A stretch of DNA of 64,000 bases from Helicostylum pulchrum (lineage: Eukaryota; Mucoromycota; Mucoromycetes; Mucorales; Mucoraceae): contig JAIXMO010000001.1 in the NCBI GenBank assembly GCA_025677825.1, positions 806,001 through 870,000 on the forward strand, in the 5' to 3' direction. The position numbers were made by a program, and so were the translations under genes. Below are positions 24,757-36,223 of the stretch, one piece after another; positions within the stretch are counted from its first letter, which is position 1; every line of letters begins with the position of its first letter. Under the pieces are notes generated by a model, which worked only from the letters and a program-made list of their open reading frames with translations, was not told the origin of the DNA and searched no databases.

Positions 24757-25943
24757 TTTTTTATAAAAAGAAATAAAAGAGAAGCAATAAAAAAAACTGG
24801 ACTTCCTTTTTGTTAGTCAGCAGCACCCCTTTTTCGAGCAGTGCAAGTAGTCGATGCTTTTCTAAATAGCTGTATGCACTAGACCTCGTTTGATTCAACT
24901 ACCATGTACTACAAAAAAAAAGACGTTTTTTTGAATTTTTACATGAATAAGGGGATTGAAACATAAATAGTTTATTCCCTTACTTGAGAAGGCTAGCGTT
25001 TTTTTTTTATCTCTTTAGATCCGACGATAGAACGTCGATTCTACCTCGGTACATACGTGCAATTATGGGCTAGGTTCTCCAATATAAATATATACACAGT
25101 TTGTTAATTTTGGATTTTTTATTTAGCTTTTTTTTTGTCTTGGAAAGGCAAGGAGTCTCTCCTTTCTATCAAAATTTCTTAACCCTTCCTCGTTTTTTTT
25201 TTAATTTGAAGTCTTTTAATATGATACTCGGTTTATACGTAGATTATTACCAACAAAAACTGCCAAAAATACACTTTCGACTTCTTGTAGTACAAAGATG
25301 AGCGCGTCTCTCTCTGTCCCAGCTCGGGATGACGAGATCCCTTTTGGCTTCCCCGAAAATCTTTGGGGGGTAAAGATAAAGACATTCCCTGTAACCCGCT
25401 TATACGCTCACAAAAAAAAAATAGAGTTTGATACTAAACTAGAAAAAAAAAGGGATATTTTGAAAGGGCTGTAATTGCCACTGTGCTCGCTTTTTATGTT
25501 TAATATACGTCTATTATGTTTTAGGAGCGATATAAATACTAATTAAATGAAAGGAAAAAGGGTGATCCCGAGGGTGTAGACCCAGACTTTCTCTTTAAGG
25601 TTAAATATTCGTAAAACCGAGATCTCAAAATGAACCAAATTTGTAAATTGAGCGAAATGGTTCCAGCTAAATAACTATGTGGGACAAGTCTATTTACGAC
25701 TGCTAGTAATTAGTAGAAGAAAGGATTAGCGCTTTTTTCTTTAACCTTTTTTTATATATAGTGGTTATCTTTTTTACGTAAAAAAAAGGCGGAATGTTTC
25801 GAGTGAAGGGGGTAATATGTACTCCTTTTAATAATTCTTTGGGTTCTATCTTGACTGACATAATTATTTATTTACAAGTACGTGGTTAATCTTTTTTTTT
25901 TTCGCCTTTTTCTTTAGCTTTCTTTTTTTTTTTATATTATATC
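24757..25943. other. Intergenic spacer
   Basis: Divergent spacer between the PPCDC gene (minus) and the Cys-rich gene (plus), presumably holding both promoters. No gene, repeat family or RNA gene was recognised; short frames inside are low-complexity. Confidence 0.6.
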
Positions 25944-26506
25944 ATGTCCATAATCAGTGATGGTTGGTACTATTATCGTCTTTTTTTTTAAAAAAAATTA
26001 GACTTTAAACAGTTTTTTTTAGATGAGTATAATACATCTTACTACGATATAACCGCGGTACAATGCAAGCAATGCCATAAACAATTTGCAAAGCAAGAAC
26101 CGATACAAAAGTTGTCAAAGATAAATCATTTTTTTAAAACCATTTTTCAAACTTCTTGTATTCGAATGAAAAGACATAAAAAGACAATCGAAAAGTGTAA
26201 TTGTTGTAAAGAGAAAGAGTTTGCCGTAAATAGTAAATCGTCTGAATCTTTTACGTTTGTTGATTTACCGTGGATTGTACCGTCTGAATATCATAAGAAT
26301 ATTACAGGTAAAGGAAAAGAAAAAATAAAACGCGGAACCAAAATCGGTTTTAAAAAAAGTAAATTGTTGTAGGTCCACATAATCAATGGATTTTTAGAAC
26401 GGGTTGGACACCTCAGCCTGATACAAGTGCTTTAGTGAATCATCAGTGTGGATCGTGTATTTCAAATATACATCAATGTTCGTCATGTGATTGGCAAGAG
26501 AAATAA
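25944..26506 (+). CDS. Small Cys-rich protein, probable zinc binder
   Basis: Not recognised. I read a short first exon (MSIISD), an intron ending at 26021 or so, a main exon 'EYNTSYYDITAVQCKQCHKQ' to 'SEYHKNIT', a second intron (about 26309-26372) and a last exon 'GPHNQWIFRTGWTPQPDT' to 'CSSCDWQEK'. Product is about 150 residues. Four cysteine pairs (CKQC, CNCC, CGSC, CSSC) suggest two zinc-ribbon-like knuckles separated by a basic segment. The last two exons join cleanly in phase, which supports a real gene; the first exon uses an atypical GTTGGT donor and is the weakest part. Function not assigned. Confidence 0.55.
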
Positions 26507-26581
26507 ATAGTTTCACCTCTTAATTAAGGGGGGAGTTCTTGTTGTTGTTGTACACTGGGAAACAAATAATCTTGTGTTTTC

Positions 26582-26612
<31 letters not shown>

Positions 26613-27901
26613 GATACTTGTATTTACTTACTTGAGAACTAATTACCCAAATTTGAATTTTAAAGGGGGTGAATATAAAATGTATAATTTAATATAATTT
26701 ATTTGATTTTGGACTTTCTTCGAACGTGCTTAAAAATTATAAAGTTAGCGCTTTAAACTTTTCCGCAGTAAAAAAACCATGAGATTTTTCTTTATATGTG
26801 TACAATTACAAATTGATTGTGATACAGCGGAAGGCTTATTTTTATATTCGTTTTCGGTAACCGTTAGTGACGATCAATTTAAATGGTTTGGTGTAACTTT
26901 AAATACACATGTCCTTTGAACTAAATGGTTGTACTCAACTATTACTCAACGTTTAATTAAACTTGTATACGTGTAAATTATGAAACTTTTTTTTTAGTGC
27001 GGTGAGTTTTAATGACCTTATGCCGTGATTTATTGCTTTTTCGAAATATTCTCGGTATTTTCATCCGTTTTTATACAACAACCAAAAAAAAAAAAAAAAG
27101 ATCTACGCCCCATTGTTGCGCGCGGAGGGATCTTCTTTTTTTTCTGTAATCAAAGCCCTTGTTTTTTTTCAAACAAAAAAGAATTTGTACAACTACAATT
27201 TCAATAGTTTTTTTTTTAAAAAAAAAGAAAGAAAACTTGTGTACTGTAATCAATTTTACCGTGTTTGGTCAATAAAAAAAAAAAAAGGCAAAAAGAATGA
27301 TTTAAAAGAGGAAAAATAAATGCTATTTATAAATAAGGAGAAGTAACTTGAAAGTTGTTCAGTCGCCGATCTAACAAAAAAAGACAAGATGTCTTTTATA
27401 AGCTGCATTAAGTCACTGACACAGGCGGAATAATATCCTCTACTAAGGTAATAGGAGAAAGTAAATTCTGTTGTATGATAGTAAGGAGGATATGGGGCGC
27501 TTGCTAAAAAAGAAAGGAGGAAAACAGAATATATAAATTTATACAACAGGTCCAGATCACCTTTTTTATTTCGATTCAGTGTAACTTTTTTTAAAACATA
27601 CATAAAGATATTTTACCCGTTTGTAACTCTTTTATACTAAATAAAGGCTGAAAAAAAAAACCTGGTGTTTCAATAAAAAAAAGAGCCAAAATTAGAAGGT
27701 ATACACTCCCAAATTATAAATATATTATTATATGATATAAATAAATCTTCAAACTCAAACTCAAAAAAAAAAATAGCTATAAAATAAAAAGACTACACTT
27801 TTTTTCCCTTTTTTTTCTTCTTTTCTTCGACATCTTTTCCTCCTCCTTCCCCCCCTTTTACACTCTTTTCTCTCTCTCTTAACTTTTTTTATTTTATAAT
27901 A
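26507..27901. other. Intergenic spacer upstream of chitin deacetylase
   Basis: AT-rich with long homopolymers: a 28-bp A run at about 26585-26612 and a T10A9 palindrome at 27208-27226. The last 80 bp before the ATG is a strong pyrimidine tract typical of a well-expressed fungal 5' leader. No gene recognised. Confidence 0.6.
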
Positions 27902-29323
27902 ATGGTTTGGAAATTTGCACTTGCAGCTACTACTGCCTTTATTGGAGTACAAGCAGCTGTTAAGACCAACTACGCCAGTACTGTCGATCCTCTTAACGTT
28001 GTACTTCCCGATATCCCTCAAACCACCTCTCTTGACGAAGCCGTTCAATGTACTTATTATAGCACTCCTAACGCTATTGTCCCTACTGAGTGGCCTACCG
28101 TTTGGGGCTCTGCTACCTCCAACGGTATGAACACCTCCGCCGAATTCACCGCCTTGTACAATTCTATTGATTGGACCAAGGCTCCCAACTTCCCCGTTCG
28201 TAAGCTTTCTGCCACTGGTGGTCTTGACATGACTGGTTATGATAATGTCAATGATCCCGCTTGTTGGTGGTCTAGTACCACTTGTAAGGTTCCCAAAACT
28301 CAAGGTATCAATGGGGATCTCTTTGCTTGTCCCGAGCCTGAAGTTTGGGGTATCGTAAGTTATTTTCTATCATACTTACACACACGTACAAATTATATTA
28401 AACTTTTTTTTTTCGATTTTTAGACTTTTGATGACGGTCCCAATTGTTCTCATAATGCTTTCTATGATTTCTTGGAAAAGGAAAAGCAAAAGGCTACCAT
28501 GTTCTATATTGGTTCCAACGTTGTAAACTGGCCTTACGGAGCCCTTCGTGGTGTCAAGGATGGTCACCATATTGCTGGTCATACTTGGTCTCATAAGATG
28601 ATGACTACTTTAACTAACCAAGAAGTTCTTGCTGAACTTTACTATACTCAAAAAGCCATTAAGCATGTTACCGGTGTTACTCCCAAGCATTGGAGACCTG
28701 TACGTATATATACTTTTTCAAGGAGTTCTTTTTTTTTCTTACATGCATAGCTGTCTTACTAATTTCTTTTCTTTCTTTTTCTTATCTCCTCCCCCTTTTT
28801 TTTTCGTTACATATAGGCACTTGGTGATTTAGATGATCGTGTTCGTTGGATTGCCACTCAATTGGACTTGACTGCTATTCTTTGGAACCTTGATACTTTC
28901 GATTGGGCAGCTAATGTTCAAGCAGGTGTTACTGAACAAACTGTAGATGACCATTACCAAGAATATATCAAGATGGGTACCAACGGCACCTTTGCTAACT
29001 CTGGTAACATTGTGTTGTCTCACGAGATTAACGCAATGACTATGAATTTCTTTATGAAGCACTTCCCTGCAATCAAGAAGGCTTATACTCATGTAATGGA
29101 TGTCGCCACCTGCATGAATATCACTCAACCCTATGCAGAGAACGCTGTTGTATTCCCTACTTTTGAACAGGCTGTAGGTACCGGATCTTCATCCAACTCT
29201 TCTGGTACCACCCCTGGTGCTCCCAAGTCATCTATTACAGGTACTAATGCTGCTTCTGCTTCAGTTACCTTCAATGGCCCTCTTTTCATTGCTGCCCTTT
29301 TCGGCCTTTTGGCCCTTGTTTAA
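27902..29323 (+). CDS. CDA: Chitin deacetylase, GPI-anchored type
   Basis: Converts cell-wall chitin to chitosan outside the plasma membrane. Three exons join in phase; about 410 residues. Signal peptide MVWKFALAATTAFIGVQA, then a long N-terminal extension shared with the Mucor/Amylomyces rouxii enzyme ('NSIDWTKAPN', 'DPACWWSSTTCKVPK', 'CPEPEVWGI'). The polysaccharide deacetylase (CE4) core has 'TFDDGPNCSHNAFYDFL' (base Asp and zinc Asp), 'HTWSH' (zinc His pair), 'NLDTFDW' and 'IVLSHEIN' (catalytic His). Motif 3, usually RPPYGD, reads RPALGD exactly at the second splice junction. A Ser/Thr-rich linker and hydrophobic C-terminus (GPLFIAALFGLLALV) suggest a GPI anchor. Several N-glycosylation sequons are visible. 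Confidence 0.95.
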
Positions 29324-31678
29324 AGATAGAAAACCAAAACAAAGAGTATCTTATTATCTCCTAATTTCATCCTTTTTTCCCCCCTTCCTTTTTTTTTATA
29401 AAAAAAAAAAAATTGTATTACAACCATCTAAAAAAGAACTATTTTCTCTTTTTTTTTTCTGATATATATTTTTTTCTTATTCATGTATACAACTAAAATA
29501 TCCCACCCTTTTTTTTCCTTATATAATTTCTTTTATACAATTAAAAAAAAATCTTTTTCAATCCCTTCTTTTTATTTTGTGGTACTACTTGATGGTAAAA
29601 GAGTTATTCCGTCCTCATACAGTTGCACAATGATTTGGCGGGGAAAGAAAAAGGTTTCTTCCGAGGTCCTGGATACTTTAGTTGTTGCTAGATACATGCA
29701 GAAATAAAAAAAATGAGAAACAATACAGGCAAGTATACAAGTATTTTTTTTTTTCTGTGCATATTTCCAGTGACAACACAATCGTCTAAATATACCTGCT
29801 GGTATTTAGATGTTTTGTTGCAGTAGGCTAAAAAATTATCATCGTATCTTTTTTTGCTCGTCATCTAAACAAATGGCTAATATTCTGTTTGCCATCAGTC
29901 CCCCTTTTCAAACCTGTTACAATCGACGAAACAAAGTTAAATACCTGATAAATATATTCGATCATCTAGTACTTACTGGATGTATCTGTTGTCTGTGTGT
30001 TTGTGCCACTCTAAAGTGCTATACACTTTCTGTATATAGCTTCAAGTCGTGGTTATATAATCTAGTCTTCGGTTATTACTGGACGATATTGATAAGGTTT
30101 AGTCTTTCTTACAAGCTTATTTGGGCTGCATTAATATTGTTTGTTTGGTTAATGCAAAGTTGATAACAAAGATCAGCAACTTCTGCAGCGGAATACGATG
30201 GAGGCCAAGGATTGTCCCAAAGGAGTTACTTGAGAAACTTCTTCAGAAGCTTGTGGGTTATTAATTGCTTGTAGAAACTAGTTTTTTTTTTAAAAAAAAG
30301 AAATATGTTTGCCACGTTCAGAAAATAAACTGTGGCGTATTACTTTTTTTTTACGTATCTTTAACTTTACAATATTACATTTGGGTGGACCGGATTTAAG
30401 CGTTCGTAACGAGCGCTCTTATGCAAGGAGGTTGCTTTGAGTAGACATAAATAAAACAAAAATGTTTAAAAAATCAGAATAAGAATGAAGAATATAAGAT
30501 ATAGTTAACTAAGCTCCTTTAAAAGGTGTTCATATAAAAAAAACTTACTGGTGTTCTAATAATTTTTATCTACAACAGTTATCCGATATATTTAAGCTTT
30601 TTTATTTTTAGCAATTTTGTTTGTTTTTATTTATTTATAAACGTATGCAGCATAATAATATCATAAGGTTAGTGACCTGTCAGATTACTTTTTTGAGTTA
30701 TGTATATCAATTATAGGTACAAGGCCCGGTCTCTTTAAAATCTCACGAATACACTAGAATATAATTCATACAAACTGCAGATTAATTAAGTTTTTATGTA
30801 GGTGTAAATACCTTTTTCGTTTCTCAAATGATTAAATATGTTTTATTCGCAAGGTCCAATACTTATTTTTACATATGTTTAGCTTCATGTCTCTCTTTAA
30901 AGATCTAACCAATCCAAATGGTATACATTTATTACACAAAGATTCTAGCTTAAATATTCATTTATTATTCTTAGCATTTTTGTTTTCTTTATGTCCGTAC
31001 AAAAGGACACGGTTTCCCCCAAAAGCTACTGCCAAGCATAAGATAACGCAGGCCATGATGAGCTGCTTTTCTCCAGTTCTTGTGACTTGTTAAAATTGTT
31101 TAAAAGCAATTTCACAAGAGAAATATCACGACGTCTTAGTTAAAAAGGTACGTGTACCCCCAAAAAATGACATAGGTTTGCTTTTTTTTTCGTTCTACTC
31201 CGGACACACCTTATGAAACAAACTATAAGAGAATCGTTTTTTCCGAATTTACTTTGTAAGAATGGTGATTATTCTAGAACTATTACAGCACCTGAACTTT
31301 GACTTTCGTTTGAGACCCTCTCTTCTTCATGCTGTTGAAAACCTGCACAGAGGCTCAATTGTTGTTGATAAGGAAGTTATTTTTATTATGGCTGTAGAAG
31401 CCTATGGTAGAGAAAAGGCCTGTCACATTCACGCTGAAACAAACCTTAAGTCCATTTATAACGGTAGGCGGGTTCTTCATGCGTTCTAGAACGGCGGCTT
31501 CACATACACCATAGTCGATGCCTGACACCGTCTAGCTCATTTTATGGTTCATTATCTGACAGTGTCCATGAAGAGGCTGATAGCGGTTCAATTAAGCGAA
31601 AGCTTGAGATTGGAGGCAAAACGATGAATAGTTTGGTTACAATGTCTGCTTGTCTGAAAAATCAGCACCCTGTTAATA
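29324..31678. other. Intergenic spacer with decayed frames
   Basis: No supported gene. A T10A8 palindrome lies at 30282-30299. A small hairpin (agcgttcg-taa-cgagcgct) is at about 30400-30419. Short frames near 29810-30163 and 31262-31489 have no domain I know. Sequence around 30985-31065, read on the minus strand, resembles 34345-34410 (see findings), so parts of this spacer may be relics of an element around the F-box genes. Confidence 0.5.
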
Positions 31679-32285
31679 TTGGCCCTGAAGAAACGTCAAC
31701 GTTACAGAAAATTCGACCGTCAACGGCAAGGATTTTTTTTTACTGTGACTCAAAAGTCGAAGACTTTTAAATATTGTGTCTGGCCCTTCTTTGACAATAC
31801 AAAAATCATTAACTTGTTTACGGAGTATGGCGGGTTGAATAAATTAGTCTTACAGTTTCCTCGTCTAACATTTTTAAAAAGTTACATGGACCTCAGCGTT
31901 TAGTTCCGAACAAGGATTAATTACTGGTATAAAACATCTGTCAGAAGGAGCTCTTACGTCAGAAGTAATAAAGTTGCATAGATTTTATCAAATTACAAGT
32001 GATTGAAAAAAAAAAAGTTAAATATTATGGAAAAGGTAATTAATGTGTATACGCTACGGTATATTGTTGCAGGTTGAAAGCTTACGTTTGATTGTCGATT
32101 TGGTCGCAGTAGACAAAGATATCTCGGACGAATCTACAACTATATTAAATAGTTTGGAAGAATACACGTCCAGAATGATAAAATACAATATAACGTACGG
32201 TTACGACAATTATAAGTGCGAACTATACTACGATAACCGATATAATATTTACGATCGTTCTATTCCTGCGATCTCCTCTGATTAA
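31679..32285 (+). pseudogene. Decayed F-box/LRR gene copy
   Basis: Broken relative of the intact F-box gene 270 bp downstream. One fragment (about 31780-31900) reads 'TEYGGLNKLVLQFPRLTFLK', matching 'TKYGGLYEFISQFLLLTCLK' of the intact gene. A second fragment, in another frame (about 32073-32285), reads 'DISDESTTILNSLEEYTSRM', matching 'DISVEESETILGDLEASTSEM'. The N-terminal F-box is not visible and stops and frame changes separate the fragments. Most likely a tandem duplicate that has lost function; a multi-exon functional gene is less likely because I find no splice solution restoring the F-box. Confidence 0.65.
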
Positions 32286-32552
32286 CTTGATGATTATCAT
32301 TATTACACTCGAACCAGTGATGATAATTAATGGAATAGAGAATATCTTTGATTAAATATTATTTTAGTCACCACTAGAGAATTATCTCGGGAGAAAGGTA
32401 TTGAGTTGTGTTTACCTGTTATGAATTAGATAGATAAATTAAAATATTGTAAACGCATATTATTATTTAATCAGGTGCATACACTATAAGACGTGAAAAG
32501 AGATTTTTTATTATTTTTCTTTCGCTTTTTCTAACAAACTAAAATAAAGAAA

Positions 32553-33827
32553 ATGTTACGTACTTCAAGAAATAAGCGTTTACCTTTTGAAATACTAAAG
32601 CTAGTATTTCGAAATCTTGACGAAAAAGAAGACCGCAAAACGTGTTTGCTTGTATGTAGATCATGGAACTCTGCAGCTCACGAGTATTTTAGTCGAGAGA
32701 TTTCAATTAAAGTAAAACAAGCAAAGTTAGACGACCTTTTGGACGACATATCATACTTTGGTCAAAATGTAAAGGTTATAAAATTAACAGCCTATAGATA
32801 TACAATTATTGATGGGCTTAAATGGAAACACATTCTCAATTTGTGTCCCTTTCTCACTTCGGTATACTTTCGAAATAAATGCAACAGTTCGGCGTTATTG
32901 AAAGCTTTGCAAGATCCGGATATAAGGTTAAATGATCTTCAAAAGCTAGATATCAATAATTTAACAAGGTATTCTCTCGATATCTATAATCTTTACTTGC
33001 GGGTAAGTATTCAGTACTGCCAAACAATCTCATCACTACAATTATATACTTTGGACGAAGAGCCTGTTGCGACAAAGTATGGTGGGCTGTACGAATTTAT
33101 CTCTCAATTTCTTCTGTTGACTTGTTTGAAGATAACATGGTGCCCCTCAAGGGGGGACAACCTGCGTAGACTTTTCCAAGTAGAGGATGACCCGAAATCA
33201 ATGGTTGATTTAAAAAATGTCTTGGAAGAAGCTCCTCGATTAAAAGAGGTCAAGTTGTATGGATGCGCTGTAGTTGTAAAGGATTCGCAAGATATAGATG
33301 CAATTCAGCTTATTGAAAATAGGTCCTTAACAGATTTGAAGATATTTGCAGACAACATTAGCATCCGCACATTGCGTTACATTGTTTCGCTGTTAAAAGA
33401 GGTCAAAATTTTAGCCTTACTTATTGAAAACATCACAATGGACGAAGATATTTCGGTAGAAGAATCTGAAACTATATTAGGAGATTTGGAAGCATCTACA
33501 TCTGAAATGAAAAGAGTCGAAATACAATACAAGTGCAATGGTCATGACTTCTATTTAAATATGGGTAAAGAATTTGAAACTGAGAGACGTTTAAAAGGAA
33601 ACTACATAAATGAAAATTATTTTAGCAGCGATGATAACAACAGTATTGATGATACTGTCGATTATAGCCCTCGTTGTTATAATCGCAATTATAATGATGA
33701 TAATTATTCTGATTATAATTACGAATATCACGATGATAGTGATTGCGACTGTTATCATGACGATTGTAGTTATGATCATCGTTGGCGTGACTATATTGAT
33801 GACAACGAGTTATTTTACGATGATTAG
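32553..33827 (+). CDS. F-box/LRR-like protein with Asp/Asn/Tyr-rich tail
   Basis: Single-exon frame of 424 residues. An F-box lies at residues about 9-45 (LPFEILKLVFRNLDEKEDRKTC, LLVCRSWNSAA), so the protein probably binds Skp1 in an SCF ubiquitin ligase. The middle has irregular leucine-rich segments (e.g. 'LNDLQKLDINNLT', 'LTDLKIFADN') that would form a substrate-binding solenoid. The last 75 residues are extremely rich in Asp, Asn and Tyr (DNNSIDDTVDYS, NYNDDNYSDYNYEYHDD). Large families of such F-box genes are common in mucoralean genomes; the substrate cannot be inferred. A decayed copy lies directly upstream. Confidence 0.85.
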   Translation: MLRTSRNKRLPFEILKLVFRNLDEKEDRKTCLLVCRSWNSAAHEYFSREISIKVKQAKLDDLLDDISYFGQNVKVIKLTAYRYTIIDGLKWKHILNLCPFLTSVYFRNKCNSSALLKALQDPDIRLNDLQKLDINNLTRYSLDIYNLYLRVSIQYCQTISSLQLYTLDEEPVATKYGGLYEFISQFLLLTCLKITWCPSRGDNLRRLFQVEDDPKSMVDLKNVLEEAPRLKEVKLYGCAVVVKDSQDIDAIQLIENRSLTDLKIFADNISIRTLRYIVSLLKEVKILALLIENITMDEDISVEESETILGDLEASTSEMKRVEIQYKCNGHDFYLNMGKEFETERRLKGNYINENYFSSDDNNSIDDTVDYSPRCYNRNYNDDNYSDYNYEYHDDSDCDCYHDDCSYDHRWRDYIDDNELFYDD

Positions 33828-34718
33828 ATATCACTTAATACTTGGAAATTGTAGCTTTGAAAAAAAAAACTGGCTCCTTCTATACTAGTTATTCGATGTT
33901 TACTTGAAACGTATAAATAAAAACATTTCGAGTGAACAAGTTTTCTTTTATTTGTTTATTTTAATTATTATGGGATATCATGAAAAGTGTGGTGTATTTT
34001 ATTTACTTTTTTATGTGCTCACTCAACTTCGTTTGATTTAAGAAAGAGTACGCTTGACAGAAACCTATATAAAATATTTTTAACACTATATCAATCTTAT
34101 CTGTGTGTGTGTGGGTGTTTTCAGCTTACAATAACTCTTGGAGATTTGCATCAACATAAAAAACCGACTTTCTTTGCTTTAGTTTGTACATATTCGCGAG
34201 AGAAATCCTTCATTCAGATGATTGGTATTTGCGGCTGGTTGAAAGGGCAATGCCGCGAAGTTTTTTTTTTTTTGAAACTTGAAGACAAATTAAAGGCATC
34301 ATATATTAGATATATCATCATCACAAATAATAATACGTTCATCATTATTAGCTTATGCTTGACAGTTGCTTTAGAAAAAACCGTGTCCTTTTGTAACGAC
34401 GTAAATAAATATGAGCTCTCCTTTAAAAGGTTAACAAATAAAAAAAATACTTATAGGTGGTGTGCATTGTAAAGGAAAAAGAGAAAGAAAGGCGATTTAT
34501 CTATTCCAAAAAAAAAAAAAAGACATCTTGGGCTGAAATAGTAAGGTGGTCCACTTTTACTTGTATGCATTTTGCCTGTATTTTTTTTCTAAAGCCGTAA
34601 TCGTAAAATTTAATATTTTCTTAAAAACAAAGTCCTCCTCACCTTCCCCCCCTTTATTTTTTCCTCGTTTTTTTTTTCTTCTTCATCTGTTGTAATTAAT
34701 AATACTAGTAATAATACA
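33828..34718. other. Intergenic spacer
   Basis: A frame at 33987-34472 has no recognised domain and is probably spurious. The pyrimidine-rich stretch at about 34630-34690 is the likely promoter/leader of SEC11. Sequence near 34345-34410 is an inverted, diverged copy of sequence near 30985-31065. Confidence 0.55.
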
Positions 34719-35500
34719 ATGTTTGCAGAATTACGTCGAATGAATGTGCGACAGGTAAACTAGATGAAAAGAAAAAAGGCCTTCTATTTTATACTAATAA
34801 TAAAAACGCGTTATAGGTCGCTTTACAATTCCTGAATATTTTAACTATTGCAGCATCTGCTCTCATGATTTGGAAAGGTATTGCTGTTGTTACCAACACT
34901 GAAAGTCCCATTGTTGTTGTATTAAGGTTAGATATACACAACCGAAAAAAATAAAAAGAGATACCAATTAATTTGTATGTAGTGGAAGTATGGAACCTGC
35001 TTTTCATCGCGGTGATTTATTATTCCTTACTTTACCCAAAAACGAACCTGTGGAAATAAATGATATCTGTGTATTCAAGTTACCGGGAAGAGATATTCCA
35101 ATTGTTCATAGAGTACTTAAAATACATGAAGAGTACGTAAAAAAATTGTTTTAGGGATGCGATAAAAAAATTGGTTATTTTGACAACAGATTTATTATTT
35201 AGTGTAAAGACGAAAAAGGAATACATTTTAACAAAGGGAGACGCTAACCCAAGAGATGATCGAGTATTATACGATGCTAGACAAATGTGGATTCATAAAG
35301 AAAACATTGTGGGAAAAGTTAAAGGGTAAAATAATAATAATATTAATAATTATATTGTATTTGTTTAATGATAATTTAAAAAAAATAATAGATTTATGCC
35401 TTATGTCGGTATGGTCACTATTTTAATGAATGATTATCCTTGGATGAAATTTGCATTATTAGGTGTTCTTGGATTATTTGTTCTTATTCACAGAGAATAA
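34719..35500 (+). CDS. SEC11: Signal peptidase complex catalytic subunit Sec11
   Basis: ER membrane serine protease that removes signal peptides. Exons join in phase to about 180 residues. Seen: N-terminal '[19 protein letters not shown]' leading into a transmembrane helix ('[18 protein letters not shown]'), catalytic Ser in '[16 protein letters not shown]', catalytic His in '[11 protein letters not shown]', '[11 protein letters not shown]' with the acidic residues used in the active site, 'GKVKGFMPYVGM', and a C-terminal hydrophobic segment ending HRE. Length and motifs are typical. It converges on a PH-domain gene, stop to stop 27 bp apart. Confidence 0.96.
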
Positions 35501-35527
35501 AAAAAAAGCAAAAAAGTAGTAGTTATT

Positions 35528-36223
35528 TTATTTATTCAATTTTTTCAAGTACTTTTGTACATCAGCCAAGCAAACATTTTCATCCGTATAAATAGTTGGC
35601 TGTGGTTGTACAACTACCTTTACTTGATGTCTTTTCGATAAAGTACGATAGGTTAATGACTGATAATTGTACCTTTTTATTGACTCATCCGAACAAACAG
35701 TATTCACATCTTGAAAGAAATTGACATCATAAGTAGTGTCTTGTTTTATGACGGGTTCATGTTGAGATAGTTTCCACATTTTGGATAGTACGAATATCCA
35801 ACGCTCCAAATCGTCTTGTTTATGTGCCTTTAGTATGTAACAATGGCCTTCATGCGTTCTGATAGTAAAAGCCTTTAATTTGTTTGTTATTGATTTGTCT
35901 TTAGGTTTTAAAATAGAAATAGCAGACATTTGATGGACATCAATTGTCCATTTTGATAAATAGTTGCTTGTGGTTGAATTGTTGTTGTTGTTGGTGTTCG
36001 TCATCATCATTAGTCTGACAGTTCTATTTTTAGCAGGTGCCGATGCTGCTGGTGGTGCTGGTAACTTGTTCTTTTTTGTTGATAAACATATAAACGTGCT
36101 TCCATCAAACCGAAATAATCTCCATATCCATTTATCGTTTTCTTTAATGTATAGACGGCCTTCAAATACGTGTTCTGTCACTGGTATTTCTTGCGTATTC
36201 TTGGGAATTGCACTATTTCTCAT
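35528..36223 (-). CDS. PH domain protein
   Basis: Single-exon 231-residue frame. A pleckstrin homology domain spans about residues 17-152: 'HVFEGRLYIKENDKWIWRLFRFDGSTFICLS', a low-complexity Asn-rich insert (NTNNNNNSTTSN), 'WTIDVHQMSAISIL', 'AFTIRTHEGHCYILKAHKQDDLERWIFVLSKMW'. The terminal Trp of the last helix is present. The C-terminal 80 residues have no known domain. Probably binds phosphoinositides or a small GTPase. Specific orthologue not recognised. Its promoter side (36224-36330) is strongly purine-rich on the plus strand (gagaga, ggggaaaa). Confidence 0.8.
   Translation of the reverse strand: MRNSAIPKNTQEIPVTEHVFEGRLYIKENDKWIWRLFRFDGSTFICLSTKKNKLPAPPAASAPAKNRTVRLMMMTNTNNNNNSTTSNYLSKWTIDVHQMSAISILKPKDKSITNKLKAFTIRTHEGHCYILKAHKQDDLERWIFVLSKMWKLSQHEPVIKQDTTYDVNFFQDVNTVCSDESIKRYNYQSLTYRTLSKRHQVKVVVQPQPTIYTDENVCLADVQKYLKKLNK

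Noticed and set aside
27761..28303. 180-codon minus-strand frame
   Set aside because: Antisense shadow of the chitin deacetylase first exon and its pyrimidine-rich leader.
29810..30163. 117-codon Cys- and aromatic-rich frame
   Set aside because: Looks like chance translation of AT-rich DNA; no signal, domain or splice partner.
31262..31489. 75-codon frame (MVIILELLQ...)
   Set aside because: Not similar to the F-box gene and not joinable to neighbours; treated as spacer.
33987..34472. 161-codon plus-strand frame
   Set aside because: No domain, low-complexity parts, and no coding-like composition; lies in an intergenic spacer.
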